64,000 nt of DNA from Enchytraeus crypticus (GCA_905160935.1 CAJHZI010000705.1:2048501-2112500), one strand, 5' to 3'; positions 1 through 11,603 are shown, numbered from the stretch's first letter. Numbers and translations: made by a program. Notes: generated by a model from the letters alone, not told the origin.

Positions 1-342
1 AGTTATATTTAGTATCTTCTTGTAATGAGTTGCATATAAATGCTGTTCATAATTTTTTCTCTAATCTCTCTTCCGGTTGACTTGTAGCATTTAAAACATT
101 CAGAATTCTGACAACAGTTACTGTTAATGGTTAATGTCAATGTTGATGGGACGTCGTTTCAAATACAAATTATAACAGCAATTGCAATTTCAGACTATGA
201 GAAATTTTAAGACACTATATCTCAGACAGTAAAAGTTTCAAGCTGGAAACCTTACATGATTTAATCAGTATCAGAATAAAACACGTTGCTGCTATAAAAA
301 CAAGCTTCTCGTGCTATTTGATTCGAAGTAAACTGGAAGGGG
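1..342. other. AT-rich non-coding stretch
   Basis: No supportable ORF, repeat or splice-bounded exon is visible. It is plain AT-rich sequence leading into a SINE. Confidence 0.6.
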
Positions 343-575
343 AGGGGATATGGCGCAATAGTTAGAGTGTTCGCTTTATTGTAAGTGATCTAGGTTCAGA
401 ACCCTGGTCAATCAACAAATTATGGATATCCCCTTGGGCCCATAGAAGGTTAATCATGTATCGGAACTTGCTGCCAATTGGCGCTATCAATAGTAGAGAT
501 ATGCATAAGAACGGATAGGATTGATAATAACCTGCCAAAATCTGTAAAGCACTCCGAAGACCGGTCATCGGGCAT
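343..575 (+). mobile_element. tRNA-derived SINE, family SINE-D, copy 1
   Basis: The left end resembles a pol III promoter. An A-box-like TGGCGCAATAGTTAGAGTG lies near 349 and a B-box-like GGTTCAGAACCC near 393. The body continues with a stretch about CCCCTTGGGCCCATAGAAGG and a block matching the copy at 41048-41297 (TATCGGA..TTGG.GCTATCAA, then GGATTGATAATAACCTG). Two dispersed copies with the same left-to-right order support a SINE family. The sequence cannot fold as an intact tRNA, so it is not called as a tRNA gene. No clear target-site duplication was found. Confidence 0.55.
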
Positions 576-603
576 GACACTACTACATAAATTATAGCAG
601 TTG

Positions 604-672
604 ATTAGTATTACTATAACAATTGTTGTTGTTGTTGTTACTATTACTATTATTATTATTATTTTATTTTAT
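604..672. repeat. (TTG)n/(TTA)n microsatellite
   Basis: Trinucleotide tract of TTG then TTA repeats decaying into TTTTA. It starts about 30 bp after the SINE-D copy and could be derived from its tail. Confidence 0.85.
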
Positions 673-1815
673 TTTAATTTGTATTATTATTATTAAATAG
701 CTGGGATCTTAAGAGGAGACTAATCAAAAGTGAGGAAAACAAAGGGAAACCAGCTCAGGATCAATCCTAGTTTCAAAGCTATATGATACATTACGGTGTA
801 CACAAAGAATATCCTTTGAAGGAACTAGAAGCTCTTTATGGGGTGAGTAGTATGGCTGTCAGGCAAATATTCCTACTTAATCTGTAATTCTGCATCACCT
901 AATTATTTGTCTATGCATAACGTAGAGCAGGATTGGCGCTAATTCGATTTACATATAGGCTACAGTTCATTGCATACTAGAATACCTTTTGTTGAAATGA
1001 GCAACTGGCACATGCATGTAGTAGTAGTATTGCAGTGAACAAAACTATCCTTCCACCCCGAAGCTAATTTAGAAGCAATGCTTATGCCCTTGTTAATGAA
1101 TAGAATTTCATTAAGCAACAAAACATGGGCTTCAGAGACAGTGCCCCATTAGATTCGTCAACGGGTTAGCATCCACTTGCTCAGTAGCTCGGTTTACGTT
1201 TGGTCCATTCTGTAGCGTAAAAGACTCAACATGGATAAATATTTTTTTCTAATATAAACTTCGATAAACAATTGATGCTCAGTGTTATCTTAAGTCTCAA
1301 CATTTCGGTTGCCATTAAATTTGTGTTAATTTGATCAAACACTAGATACATACCTAACCCTCCAAACTTAATTTACAGTAATGATATTATTCAAAAAATT
1401 AATACTAATGCGAACTAAAACTAAAAAAGTAATATACCGCACGGTCAATAAGTAATGAATTGAAATCTTACAAAAGCTATCTGTTCATTCATTTATTTAC
1501 ATGTAGGCCTACATTTATCTTAATATAGTTTAGCTGATACAATTTGTTTAAAAACTCTCTAGAGATGCGTCTAGCAATAAATGTATCTTCATGAATAACT
1601 TCGATAGAACCGTTTTCCAAATTTCTAAGGTTTCATCATTCAATGGAGCGAAATGAGATCCATCAAAATCCGTCATCAACTAAGATGCTTATCGATCATT
1701 TCTCTATCCCTAGACTTATTAGTCACAGTGATTCTTCAATCAATGTAAGAATTAGAAAACTCGTCATACAAGATATTCATTAGAGATAATTGGGCTGAGA
1801 TAGGCTGAGCCCAAT
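673..1815. other. Non-coding AT-rich stretch
   Basis: No ORF above noise and no recognisable repeat. Both strands are rich in stops. Confidence 0.55.
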
Positions 1816-1925
1816 TATGATTGTTGGACCAGTAAGTGCAGGGATCAAATCCAGTGCTCTCTCCGTCGCTCACATTCACGAGCTTAAAACTGACGTTAAA
1901 CTTTGCTTTAACTTTAATTATAGTC
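1816..1925 (+). mobile_element. Old SINE-B-type copy
   Basis: A degenerate B-box (GCAGGGATCAAATCCAG) is followed by the family 3' segment AAACTGACGTTAAAC and a T-rich GCTTTAAC tail. The order matches the complete SINE-B copies (for example 49259-49405), but the tRNA-like half is strongly diverged or truncated. Confidence 0.45.
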
Positions 1926-1949
1926 TTTCTCTCTGGTAATTATCGAAAT

Positions 1950-2115
1950 GGTAGAGGGGGCGACTTGGGAGGAGGGCTAAATGGTTGGCTTAATTCTAGC
2001 CCCAATACATTTATATGACAAGGGATTGAATGTGTGGGAGGTTGAGCACCGAATTTAGGGGGCTTAGCCCCATAGCCCCCTAGTCTCTTCCTTAATGGCA
2101 CCCCATAGCCCCTAG
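1950..2115. repeat. Dispersed repeat H, copy 1
   Basis: A segment containing GGTTGGCTTAATTCTAGC and GGGATTGAATGTGTGGGAGG has a diverged partner at 46225-46335. Its right part is a C-rich pair of CCCCATAGCCCC motifs. The alternating G-rich and C-rich ends suggest a small DNA-transposon derivative, but no target duplication was verified. Confidence 0.35.
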
Positions 2116-3840
2116 TTTCATCCTTGATTGATAGCAGATTCAAGACCTATATTCCACTCACAGTTACTTACATCGTTCACCAGGCAACACTCTATCGACA
2201 CAGAAATTTATCACATAGCTCTCTCTGCCAATGTCTAGTCTCCTCTCATGACACGTGTAGTATTTTGTTAGTTCAAGCTCTAGTGTTTCGAAATTCAAGT
2301 AGATCAGATAGGAATTACTGTAGTAACAAGTAAAGCACTGCTTTTCAATATTATTAAGGCCTACTTATTTAATTCAAATTTTCCTGTTAGTAGGCAAGAA
2401 TTCTAAGGCATCACTTCTAACTCGCTACAATATCAGCAAAAAGGACTAAAAGTAGCTTTTTAACTGGTAAACTGATCAATTGTATTGATTTAATAGAGAA
2501 AATTAAAAATCTGCTTTCCATAAATACTTATTCTAATGTAGCAATGTAAGAGAGACAGAGCGCGAGAAAGAGAAATTACATGTAGATGCTCAAGAAGTAT
2601 GAATAGAACAGCATAAACCAATAGTTAATCAAGCACCATTCAGCAAGCATCATACATATTAATACGACCCTTCGTCAACTGTCTCAATATAAGCGGCAGG
2701 GCACTGCAGCCTAAAGTTCTTCACCTCAACGATTAAGTACTCCAGAGCTCTCAGAGAAACCTATTAACACTTTGAATTAATCTGCATAATTGCATTAATT
2801 ATCATCAGAGCTCGCAAGGAACTGTTATAATTCGTGGATTAAATCATATCATTAAGAAAAACTGTTGAATTTTTAAAACCTGTAACAGTTAGTATCAGGT
2901 GTTTCAGAACTTTACTTATAAATTCTATTGAAATTCAAACGTGACAGAATTTACGAAGAAAGGCGCTACAAAACGTTTACGAATCAATAACACTAGGCTT
3001 GTTTTCATTTGCAATTATTAGCAGAGTGGAATAGTGCAAAATATTTTAGCAGTCATGCTACTTGAATATCTAAAATTAAATGCAGATAAGGAGAATTGGT
3101 ACTAAATTCGTGATTTGGTGGCTTAGGGACGTGCAACTAAAACCAAAATAAATATTAAATTTAAATATTTCAAATGTGTAGACAAGCAACAACAGTTGAG
3201 AATAAAGAGGAATGGTTACAATATAATTATATTAATAAGGATTGACTTAAGTCAATATTAACAAAATTATATTAGTCATCTCATTGGAGCCAATGCCATA
3301 GCAGAAGAACCGTAATATGAGTTTTGAATTAATATGTAACCATGACTAGGAGTGAACCGAAGAGAATCCTAGAAAAATATTTATGTAGTATTTTATCAAA
3401 ATCTCAAGTCTAAATAAAGACTAATAAGGACTAACAAAGACTAAGGACTAGAATGCAAACCCTTGAGAAGAGATTAATCAGTGGTAGTGATAAAAGTGGG
3501 GGGACACAGGGAAACTCGGTTCCACTGGCTCGCATTTTACTGAATTGAGTTTCCCTAGCAAGGGTCTCATATTCGATACTAGTGGCCCTGTAAAGGGGAG
3601 GAGGGAGTGAGCCAAATATTATAAAAGGTCCACTAGCTCGCTAATTCCCACTTTAACCATTGGGTTAAATTACTGGTAGAAGGAGTTCTCGCCAGTGAGA
3701 AAGAAAGCAGACTGCTAGTATAGATAATCGTTGATGTGTCTGCCATGGATCAATTTAATATAAATTACATTTTAAAAAATAATATGAGTCCACTGGTTCT
3801 GGCACGAAATGGAGAGTAAAATATATCATATCTCATTAGC
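2116..3840. other. Non-coding stretch with weak GACTAA repeats
   Basis: No convincing coding potential. Around 3408-3455 there is a short run of imperfect AAGACTAA-type units. From 3500 to 3690 two GGGAAACTC.. and CCACTGGCTCGC segments recur imperfectly. Confidence 0.4.
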
Positions 3841-3841
3841 T

Positions 3842-3852
3842 TTCTCTTTCTT

Positions 3853-3883
<31 letters not shown>

Positions 3884-3960
3884 ATCGTAGTGACAGGTCC
3901 ATGGCATATAACTCTTCACATATTTCTATCATCTGCTTTTCCCTTTATACCAACATGCAA
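3842..3960 (-). mobile_element. LINE-A 3' fragment with (TC)n tail
   Basis: A (TC)n tract (3842-3884) is joined to the complement of the LINE-A terminus, ACAGGTCCATGGCATATAAC. In complete copies this reads TATACCATGGACCTGCCAG at the 3' end of the ORF. Only about 60 bp of element is left. Confidence 0.45.
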
Positions 3961-4010
3961 ATAAGTTATCAAATCATACAGCATTGCAAGTGTCGGTCTT
4001 CGTATAACTT
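3926..4010. repeat. Repeat J, solo unit
   Basis: The segment CTGCTTTTCCCTTTATACCA followed by CAAATCATACAGCATTGCAAG matches 38715-38785. It also matches the unit of the tandem array at 35105-35445. It abuts the LINE-A fragment and may be an upstream piece of the same LINE. Confidence 0.35.
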
Positions 4011-4209
4011 TTTCCTTCCATTCTTCCTTAAATTAACACCACTATGTAAACCGTTTCATCTCATTACACGATCCATCTATTTCTTTCTGTTGCTGATCAT
4101 ATTTATCAATTGCTTATTTATTCAACCTTATATAGTGTTCTTCGTTACAAATTATTTCAGTCCAATTGATCTTCTCCAGTGGAGAAGAATGGTCGAAAAG
4201 AGAAGGAAG

Positions 4210-4505
4210 TTAAAGGAAGAACTGTCTCATTACCATCATTATCACCATCATAATCATCATCACCATCATCGTCATCTTCTTCCTCCTTAAAATCCCAGTT
4301 TAACTAGGATCGAGATACGAATTGACCTATTACGCTTTTCCAGACGTTTTAAAAACTTTTGTAGCAATTTCTAAAGTCTAGGCGCTCTCCAACTGAATGC
4401 CTATTCAGACATTGGTGTGGATCTTAGTGATTGTTGGCCTTTTACAGCACGTGCAGTCACCGGTCCGTCTATTCTTCAGTAACCGGGGCACAACAAGGGT
4501 AAATT
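4210..4505 (-). mobile_element. Family C retroposon, copy 1 (CATC tail)
   Basis: On the minus strand the order is TTGTGCCCCGGTTACTG, GACTGCACGTGC, CACTAAGATCC, GCGCCTAGAC, then CTAGTTAAACTGGGATT and a (GAT)n-like tail, seen here on the plus strand as CATCATCACCATCATC at 4225-4275. Six other copies in the window keep this order. The polarity and simple tail indicate retroposition. No pol III boxes are obvious, so the source (LINE 3' end or other SINE) is unknown. Confidence 0.6.
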
Positions 4506-5719
4506 TGGCTCGTGACAATAAGTCTAAATTAACTTTAACGGTGCGTCATCTCAGAAAATAAAGGATGCAATGACTTCAGTTCTCAGGATTATGCAAATGA
4601 ATTGCATTGGTGAAGCTTTGACTAATGGAACCTAAGTACCGGAAGAGGAATGGAAACGAATCACTTGGATAGTTAAATCGGCGCCTGAGTCCAGACTGCC
4701 ATTCCATGTTGGAATCATAAAATTAACATTCAGTTTAACTTTGAGAATAAGATTAATGGTGCTAGCCATTGAATATCTAGCACATTGAAATAAGCTTAAA
4801 TATTTTAAGATTACTAGTGTATGCTACATTGGTTAACTAATACACATTTCGGCAAACCAAAGAAATATGCTGTAAACGATAAAATTTCTGATTTTGTACG
4901 TAATATTACTTTAGGTATCCGGTACATAGTAGGGCTTAAATAGCAATTGTTCTATATAATATTAATCATTATAATACGCTAACAAAAGATATTCAAAATT
5001 CAAAGTCTTGGATGAGTTTTGTAATACACATTTAGTGACACAATAATCTAACTATATATAATAATAGGCTAACTAATTAATTGATTAATGTTCATACAAA
5101 CCTCAGAACATTGTCGTTCAGCCTGATATAATGATCCAAATACATAAAATATAACAAAGGATCAATTAAATTAATTTACATATTAAATTTAAAAAGTGAT
5201 GTCTATTGTTACTGATGCAAACTAGAAATATAATTTTAACAAGAGATAGTGACTCAATTTTATCTAGGTAATGTTTTTGGATTTTCAATGCTTCATTTAC
5301 ATATTAGAAGGCATATCTGGTATAAATCTTTTTTAATAGTCTAATTTAGTGCAGCATCTTTAAATTATAACTCATTATTGTCAATTTTTGGCAGCTATTC
5401 GTCAAATTGCATCTTCTCCAAGTTTTTTACTTAAAAGTATTACATTAAATAATCAAATTTTATGATTCAGGACTTAGCAAATCAGTTTTTATAATCGAAT
5501 TTGCTAACCATTTTAAATTCAAATTTTTAAATAACTATTATCGTCTTGTTTCGTGAAAGAAACCTTTATTTTATACTTTTAAAAATTACAACAGACACGA
5601 TAATCTAAAAATAACAATATGACATAAGAAAAAGACTCAAATGAAGTCCAAAGTAGAAGCCTTATCGATGAAAAAATACAAACTACATTGCGAGCGGTAA
5701 TTAAGTAACGTTTTACTAG
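4506..5719. other. Non-coding AT-rich stretch
   Basis: Nothing beyond AT-rich sequence with scattered stops on all frames. Confidence 0.5.
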
Positions 5720-5912
5720 TATCGTGCCAGTTGATAGAAGTTGCCGGATTGTTAGTACGTCCGGGAGAAAGTTGCCAACGTTTGTTTGTTTTGATCAAAT
5801 GAAATTCTTGGCTTGGGAGGTTTTGATGCGTCACGTTCTGGACTGGCTCGATTCGTCGCCCACAGAAAATTACATCAACCACAAGTTCACGACGGCAGAG
5901 ACTGAGTTTTGA
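5720..5912 (+). CDS. Candidate terminal exon, unknown protein
   Basis: An acceptor-like CGTTTTACTAG precedes a 193-bp open stretch (one leading base, 63 codons, TGA). The end of the translation includes KFLAWEVLMRHVLDWLDSS. The region is locally richer in G and C than its surroundings. The opposite strand is also open over 5637-5882, so the coding strand is uncertain. No family is recognised. This is inference from frame and splice consensus only. Confidence 0.25.
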
Positions 5913-7265
5913 AGTGGGGGGTTCGATTGGTTGTAGCTTAATATTTCAGAAAATTTCACAGAAAATTAAATTCACCACTAGACTAGTTCTCAAAAAGCTG
6001 AAAATAGTTTTTGAATAGGGTGTTCGAAGGTGTTGCAGCTTATATCAATACACTTTTATATATAAGCTTTATTCACCATTTTCATGACAGAAACATAGAC
6101 ACAGACACTAATGCATTTCTAACTCGTGACACCAACCATATAACGTAGAGAACTGCTCATGCTAATGATTTATCTAATTATTATCCTCTGCTGCATCTGC
6201 TGCAAATTATTTAAGACATGCAATTTTAAAATAACACCAAACTCTGCATAAAATGTGATGAATTTTCTAGCATTTTCTAGCATTAATATTTCAGGGAAGA
6301 GTCAGATTGGCTTCATGAATAATTTTTTTAAAAATTATGACGCTAAGCTTAACTCTTTTAGTACGGCAATTAAACAGTTATAGGCCGTCCAGTGGAGGTT
6401 TCGACCCTAAGATTTATTATTCCTTAGACATGCGCACTAACAACTAAATCAAAAGCATCTAGAATATACCCTGAATCCATAAATGTGAAAATTCATGAGT
6501 ATTGTTTAAAAAATCTACAAATATTTAAAGCAAGAATGTTGATTTATGACAGTTAGAAGCCTTCTAGAGGAGCCACAATATAGGATGAGGCTATTGGCTT
6601 GATTCTATAAATTACTTCAGTTGGTACTGTTAACAGGTGTGGCAATGGTTCAGCTGCCTAACAGAATTGAAGGTTCAGGAACCCCGAACCATAGCTGTGT
6701 TACTATTTCCTTCCTTAGAGGATTAATTTCTCGCCAGGGGGCGTTGCGGACACGTGAACCTTTCTGCCTATATTTATTACACGCACTAGGAACCTAAGAC
6801 AACCATATCATGAGTTATGATTAATCTATCAGTCAATAAGATATGCTATATCCTATCTAACCAGGAGGGTTAGGACTTAATTTAATACTGTATGGCATAA
6901 TTATACGAAACTGAAAGTCGATGGCACATGTTTATCTTGCTTATAAATCCAACAATCAAATTCGATATAGTTTCGATTCGATTGTGAGAGAGATAAATAG
7001 AAAAGTAAGTGAATCACGAAGAGAGACTGACAATAAACATCTAAATACGGATTTGGCTGTTTAAGATGCTTTTAAATGTGCTCAATCAGCAGTAAATCCT
7101 AACAAATCCTAAAATCAACTCACAGAATTGCTTTCAGTGAATTCAATGTTTTCTTTCACTTCACAAACCACATTATAATATACACGTTTATAACCGATAA
7201 GAACCAAAATTTAACATCGAATTGATAGAGAAAATACCAACTTATAAACTTAAACTACTTCACTT
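5913..7265. other. Non-coding stretch
   Basis: No supported features. A pair of loosely similar segments at 5905-5960 and 5998-6050 (GGGGTTCGAttGG and GGGTGTTCGAAGG, each followed by TTGTAGCTTA or TTGCAGCTTA) hints at an old short duplication. Confidence 0.4.
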
Positions 7266-7512
7266 AATACCGTAGCGGATCCAGGGAGGCCAAGGGGATC
7301 ATTCCCCCTCCCCAAAATATTTGTTGCATTTATTTTGATTTTTCTAAAAAACACAAGTTAATCAGCCGCCAGTGGCGAATCCAGGGGGCCCAGCCCCCCG
7401 TTTATAGTAAGTTATACACATATGACAGGCTACACTTATCGAAATGGTTTACCGTAACAAAAATTACAAATTGCTTCCCCTCCCCAAACAATTCCTGGAT
7501 CCGTCCCTTGTG
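7266..7512. mobile_element. hAT-like non-autonomous element, nested
   Basis: The left end AGCGGATCCAGGG (7274-7286) is mirrored at the right by CCTGGATCCGTCCC (7494-7507). The perfect core of the inverted repeat is CGGATCCAGG. A second start, CAGTGGCGAATCCAGGGGG, lies inside near 7370. From memory, ends reading CAGTGGCGGATCCAGG are common in non-autonomous hAT transposons of animals. No transposase ORF is present, and an 8-bp target duplication was not confirmed. Confidence 0.4.
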
Positions 7513-7515
7513 ATA

Positions 7516-7948
7516 CTTTTTGAAGTCAGAAGCGTAACAAATGTGGCAGTAAAAATTAAATAAAAGTAATCCTTAATATTCCTAACAGAAAGCCGAAAAG
7601 GAACAAAAAGTTTAAAAAATAATTAAAACCTTTATATAAAAAGCCCAACGACACAAAGGCTTGAATTTTATTTTTAAACGATTAAATCGACACTTTTAGG
7701 AATATGATTCGTTTGCTAGTAAATAAATAAGCAGATTATTTCTGTTGCAAAAATGGCTAAATAGTTTGAATAGTTCTTATACCGGTATGGTTTTTATCTG
7801 AGATGACTTAGAATCCGGAGGCTTCGCCTGAAGAACTATTCATTAGTTTTAATTTTAAAATGATTTTCTTTATGATATTTGTGACAGCAAAAACTCCTGG
7901 TTGATCTAAGAATCTTTTTGGGCTACAGGAACCGTATTTAAATACGAT
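7516..7948. other. Non-coding stretch
   Basis: AT-rich, with no supported ORF or repeat. Confidence 0.5.
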
Positions 7949-7949
7949 A

Positions 7950-8179
<230 letters not shown>

Positions 8180-8566
8180 ACAATTATCATGTTATCCTGT
8201 AAACTGAAAATCTAAGGTGCTACTCTCTATAATTTGTTCAATATTGAAAATACTAATATTATAATTTAACTAAAATTCTAGAAGATATCGTATAACAATT
8301 TAGAAATGCGTTCGTAGTTAAATTCTGTGTCTAGCTGAATCAGCGGTGATTAAAAGTTGGAAATCCGTTTGTTAAAGGCCTATCCCTATTGTCCCGAATT
8401 GAATTTCTCTTAAAAAAAGAAAATATAAAGGATATGCCAACGTAGCTTCAATTGATGCAGTCAAAATAAAAATGATTGACAGTTTCTCACAGAATTTTAG
8501 TTTCAGTTCAATATTATTTCTGTTTTTGTGCATTGTTACTGTTACACTGTACAGATATCTAACATT

Positions 8567-8980
8567 TTAGACCTCTACCATTCCTAAATTAAGATTCAAT
8601 TGGAATATCGACTTCATAGTCAGCTGAATGTTTCTAACAATGGCCTTGCAAAAGAAACTAACATCATCTGCTGTCAAACTTTTCAAACTTTTGTTTAGAA
8701 TTTGAAGACAGTTTCTTCTTTTCACATAATTGTGGTCAATCCGTGTATCCATTGTCTTACTTGACGAGGCTGACGTAATCCATCGATCAATACATCGGCA
8801 TTGACAATAGATAGATATCCGGTATAGTTTATGTTCTGAATTATTTAGCACAAGCAATACCCACGCAGTGGCTCCGGTTAATTCAACTGGATTGAGTATG
8901 ATAGAATAAATCGCCAGACAGTAAAAGCAAATCAAGTTAGTACATTCTCTACACTCATGCTTTAGTAGAAGACTAGACAT
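8567..8980 (-). CDS. Unassigned 137-codon ORF
   Basis: One of the longest non-repetitive ORFs in the window, with an N-terminal cysteine cluster (KHECRECTNLICFYC) followed by hydrophobic residues and a charged C-terminal half. In DNA this AT-rich, 137 open codons is unusual but not decisive. No domain is recognised. It could be an exon, a decayed mobile-element ORF or chance. Flanked on the right by a CT array and on the left by plain AT-rich sequence. Confidence 0.25.
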   Translation of the reverse strand: MSSLLLKHECRECTNLICFYCLAIYSIILNPVELTGATAWVLLVLNNSEHKLYRISIYCQCRCIDRWITSASSSKTMDTRIDHNYVKRRNCLQILNKSLKSLTADDVSFFCKAIVRNIQLTMKSIFQLNLNLGMVEV

Positions 8981-8984
8981 TTAA

Positions 8985-9136
8985 GTCTCTCTCCTCTAGA
9001 CCTCTCTCCTTTTCTTTCTTAAAGTTTCTTTCTCTTTTTCTTTGCTCTTTCTCTTTCTTTCTTTCTCTCTTTCATTCTCTCTTTCTCTTTCTTTCTTTCT
9101 TTCTTTCTTTCTTTTTTTTTCTCTCTCTCTCTCTCC
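8985..9136. repeat. (CT)n/(CTTT)n microsatellite
   Basis: Interrupted CT and TTTC repeats. Confidence 0.85.
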
Positions 9137-9754
9137 TTTAATAAAGAAAAATAGCATAAGATAATTTACGAAATACCATTACTAGCCTAAAAATATTATG
9201 AATGTAGTAGACCGTATAGCGGTTTTGCACCTAAATGTGTTAAGATAAAGCCAATAGTAATTATTACCATACTCAGTTTTTATATAATACAATATAAAAC
9301 AAAAAACAGTATTCTGTCGAGCTAGGCCTACATATTTGTTAATATTGTTATTATTACGTTTAACCCACATGCGTATCTTTTGCACTTAACAACGAACTAA
9401 AGTGAATTATTGGAGTATATACTGCTAAAAAGTAATTTTAGGTGTTAATTTATAATTTACCGAGTAAACCTTCTCTACAATCAAACGTCATGAAGAGAAG
9501 TATACTATAGTTTACGGAAGCCATTTTATATATCAATTTAGAATCTGTCACCATTTAGACCCAAGAGAGTCGGATATTTGAGCCTAATTGTGAACGGATG
9601 GACAGAGAAAAAAGAAGCGATCAAGCGATAAATGAAACGAGACTGGCGATTAATCTATTGGAGTTTCTTGAATTCTGGTGTTCTACGTCTAACATGTGCT
9701 TAGCACAGCTCTTAATATAAATGTAGTTGCTTAGACGTACATGTATATGCATAT
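9137..9754. other. Non-coding stretch
   Basis: No supported feature. Confidence 0.5.
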
Positions 9755-9755
9755 A

Positions 9756-9799
<44 letters not shown>

Positions 9800-9800
9800 T
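9755..9800. repeat. (TA)n microsatellite
   Basis: TA repeat bounded by ATAGGATATA and its complement TATATCCTAT, which makes a symmetric hairpin-prone block. Confidence 0.9.
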
Positions 9801-9839
9801 ATATGACAAATTAGAAGCTTCTAAATTAGGTTGTTTCAT

Positions 9840-10587
9840 TAATTATAACTGTTATAATAGCTTTATGTATGCAGATGATCTTATTTTATTGAGTATCTCT
9901 GTCACTGATCTTTAGAAATTATTTAATATTTGTGACATGGCTTTTGCAGAGTTAGATTTACCTATAAATATATCGAAATGTCACTGTATGCGCATCGGTC
10001 CTAGGCACAATTTTCAGTACAAGCCATTGCAAATTAGAGATACTTGTATTACTTGGGTGGATAGTATAAAGTATTTGGAAAGAAATATTTTAAGAGCTAA
10101 ATCTTTTAAATGTGATTGGAAAGACAGTAAATGTAAATTTTATACTTCAGTAAACACTATACTGGGGAGACTTGGAACAAAGGTGCACACTGATGTTTTA
10201 TTAAAATTAATATTGGCTCAGGCGGTTTCAATCTTACTTTATGGTATTCCGGCCTCTGGTTTATCCTTTTCTGAAGTAAAAGACTTTACTTTTGCGTATA
10301 ACAGTATTTTCTCTAAAACTTTTAAATCTTTTGATAAAAATGTAATACTGAATTGTCAATGGTATTGTGGTTTCTGGCCATTTGAAATATTGTATGATTT
10401 TCATAGGTATAACTTTTTGAGTAAATTAATTGCCTGCAATCAGTTAAATGACAAATTAGAAGTAGACAATTCTGACTATTTGGATTACAGAGTTATAAAA
10501 AATAAATATACACTCCAGATAAAAGATTCACCAGCTATGACTCGGTTTAGGTTTTGGTCATATTTTCTGGTTTTAAATATTGAATAG
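9840..10587 (+). pseudogene. CR1/L2-type LINE reverse transcriptase, 5'-truncated
   Basis: The frame reads MYADDLILLSISVTDL, stop, KLFNICD and on to codon 216 after the ATG at 9937. YADD (9868-9879) is the RT catalytic motif. The following NISKCHCMRIGP and WVDSIKYL blocks match the thumb and post-catalytic region of CR1/L2-like LINEs as I know them. An in-frame TAG at 9913-9915 and the lack of fingers, palm start and endonuclease show a dead, 5'-truncated copy. The C-terminus (RFWSYFLVLNIE) ends in TAG. Confidence 0.7.
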
Positions 10588-10750
10588 GTAAATTTCGGTT
10601 TAAACAATTAGCTATGTAGTAAGAATTTTTAGTTTTGTTGAGTTTTATTTGTCATCACAATGAATATATTTATGTTGTATCTTTAGGTGATACTTGTTCG
10701 TTAGTTTGTCTTCGTTTTTGTTTAGTGCCATGACTTTGGTGAAAATAAAG

Positions 10751-10753
<3 letters not shown>
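10588..10753 (+). mobile_element. 3' UTR of the CR1/L2-type LINE
   Basis: Non-coding tail between the LINE stop codon and an AAAATAAAG segment, after which a TA array begins. The polarity agrees with the RT fragment. Confidence 0.5.

Positions 10754-10784
<31 letters not shown>
10752..10784. repeat. (TA)n left flank of transposon
   Basis: TA array. Its last TA (10783-10784) is the left target site of the element that follows. Confidence 0.9.
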
Positions 10785-10788
<4 letters not shown>

Positions 10789-11544
10789 CTGGGGCAAAAA
10801 ATAATAATCCCCTAGCGAAATCTCAATAACTTTAGGAAAACTCAAAATATCTCTACGAAATTTACGGAGCTCCTAGGGGATGAATTTCTGCGTATATCAT
10901 GCAGATATGATGAAAATATTTTCATTAGTTACGAAATTACAACATTTTTAAAAGAAAAGTGCTAGAATAAATTTTAACAAGGCTTTTCGAAATGTCAGTC
11001 GTTCCTTTTAAAGAAAATAACGACCCTGAAAAGGGCTGTTTACTTAAGTGGTGCAGTTTAAGCCTGCACTACCTTGTTAGCTACTCCAATAAAAGATACC
11101 TAAATTTCGTTTTTCTGTTAAAATTATTCCTAAATTTTGAAGAAAATGTGTGGTACCTTTGTTTTAAAAAGCCTTGTTAAAATTGATGTTAACATTTTTT
11201 TCGAAGAAACGCCTTATTTTTGTTACTTCTGAATATATTTTCACCAAATTTGCAGGATATTTGTAGAAATTCCTTCTCTGGAAGCTTCGAAAATTTTGTG
11301 AAACTATTTTGAGCTTTGTCCAAGTTATTTAGACTTTTGGTAAAAAAAGCCTTGTTAAAACTGATTTTGCACTTTTTTCGTAGAAACGCTGTAATATTTT
11401 TCTTGCTCAATAGATTTTTATCAAATTTGCAGGATATACGTAGAAATTCCTCCCCTAGAACCTCCGTAAATTTCGCAGAGATATTTTGAGTTTTCTTAAA
11501 GTTATTGAAATTTCGCTAAGGGATTATTTTTTTGCCCCAGTCTG
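10785..11544. mobile_element. Non-autonomous TA-target DNA transposon with long TIRs
   Basis: Starts CAGACTGGGGCAAAAAATAA and ends with the complement, TTTTTTTGCCCCAGTCTG. The flanks are TA at 10783-10784 and 11545-11546. The two arms stay complementary for roughly 200 bp, from the termini through AAATTTACGGAG/CTCCGTAAATTT and on to TTTTAACAAGGCTTTT (near 10972) versus AAAAGCCTTGTTAAAA (near 11345). No transposase frame of useful length exists. TA duplication and terminal symmetry fit the Tc1/mariner-like superfamily as a MITE or foldback derivative. An extra direct copy of the inner arm occupies about 11166-11342. Confidence 0.8.
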
Positions 11545-11557
11545 TATATACATATAT

Positions 11558-11603
<46 letters not shown>

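Noticed and set aside
3901..4290. 129-codon plus ORF ending in poly-His
   Set aside because: The His run is the CAT-rich tail of family C and the start lies in a LINE-A fragment, so it joins unrelated repeats by chance.
10992..11180. 62-codon ORF inside the TA-flanked element, possible transposase remnant
   Set aside because: No DDE/DDD-type motif, no helix-turn-helix-like composition, and the length is too short.
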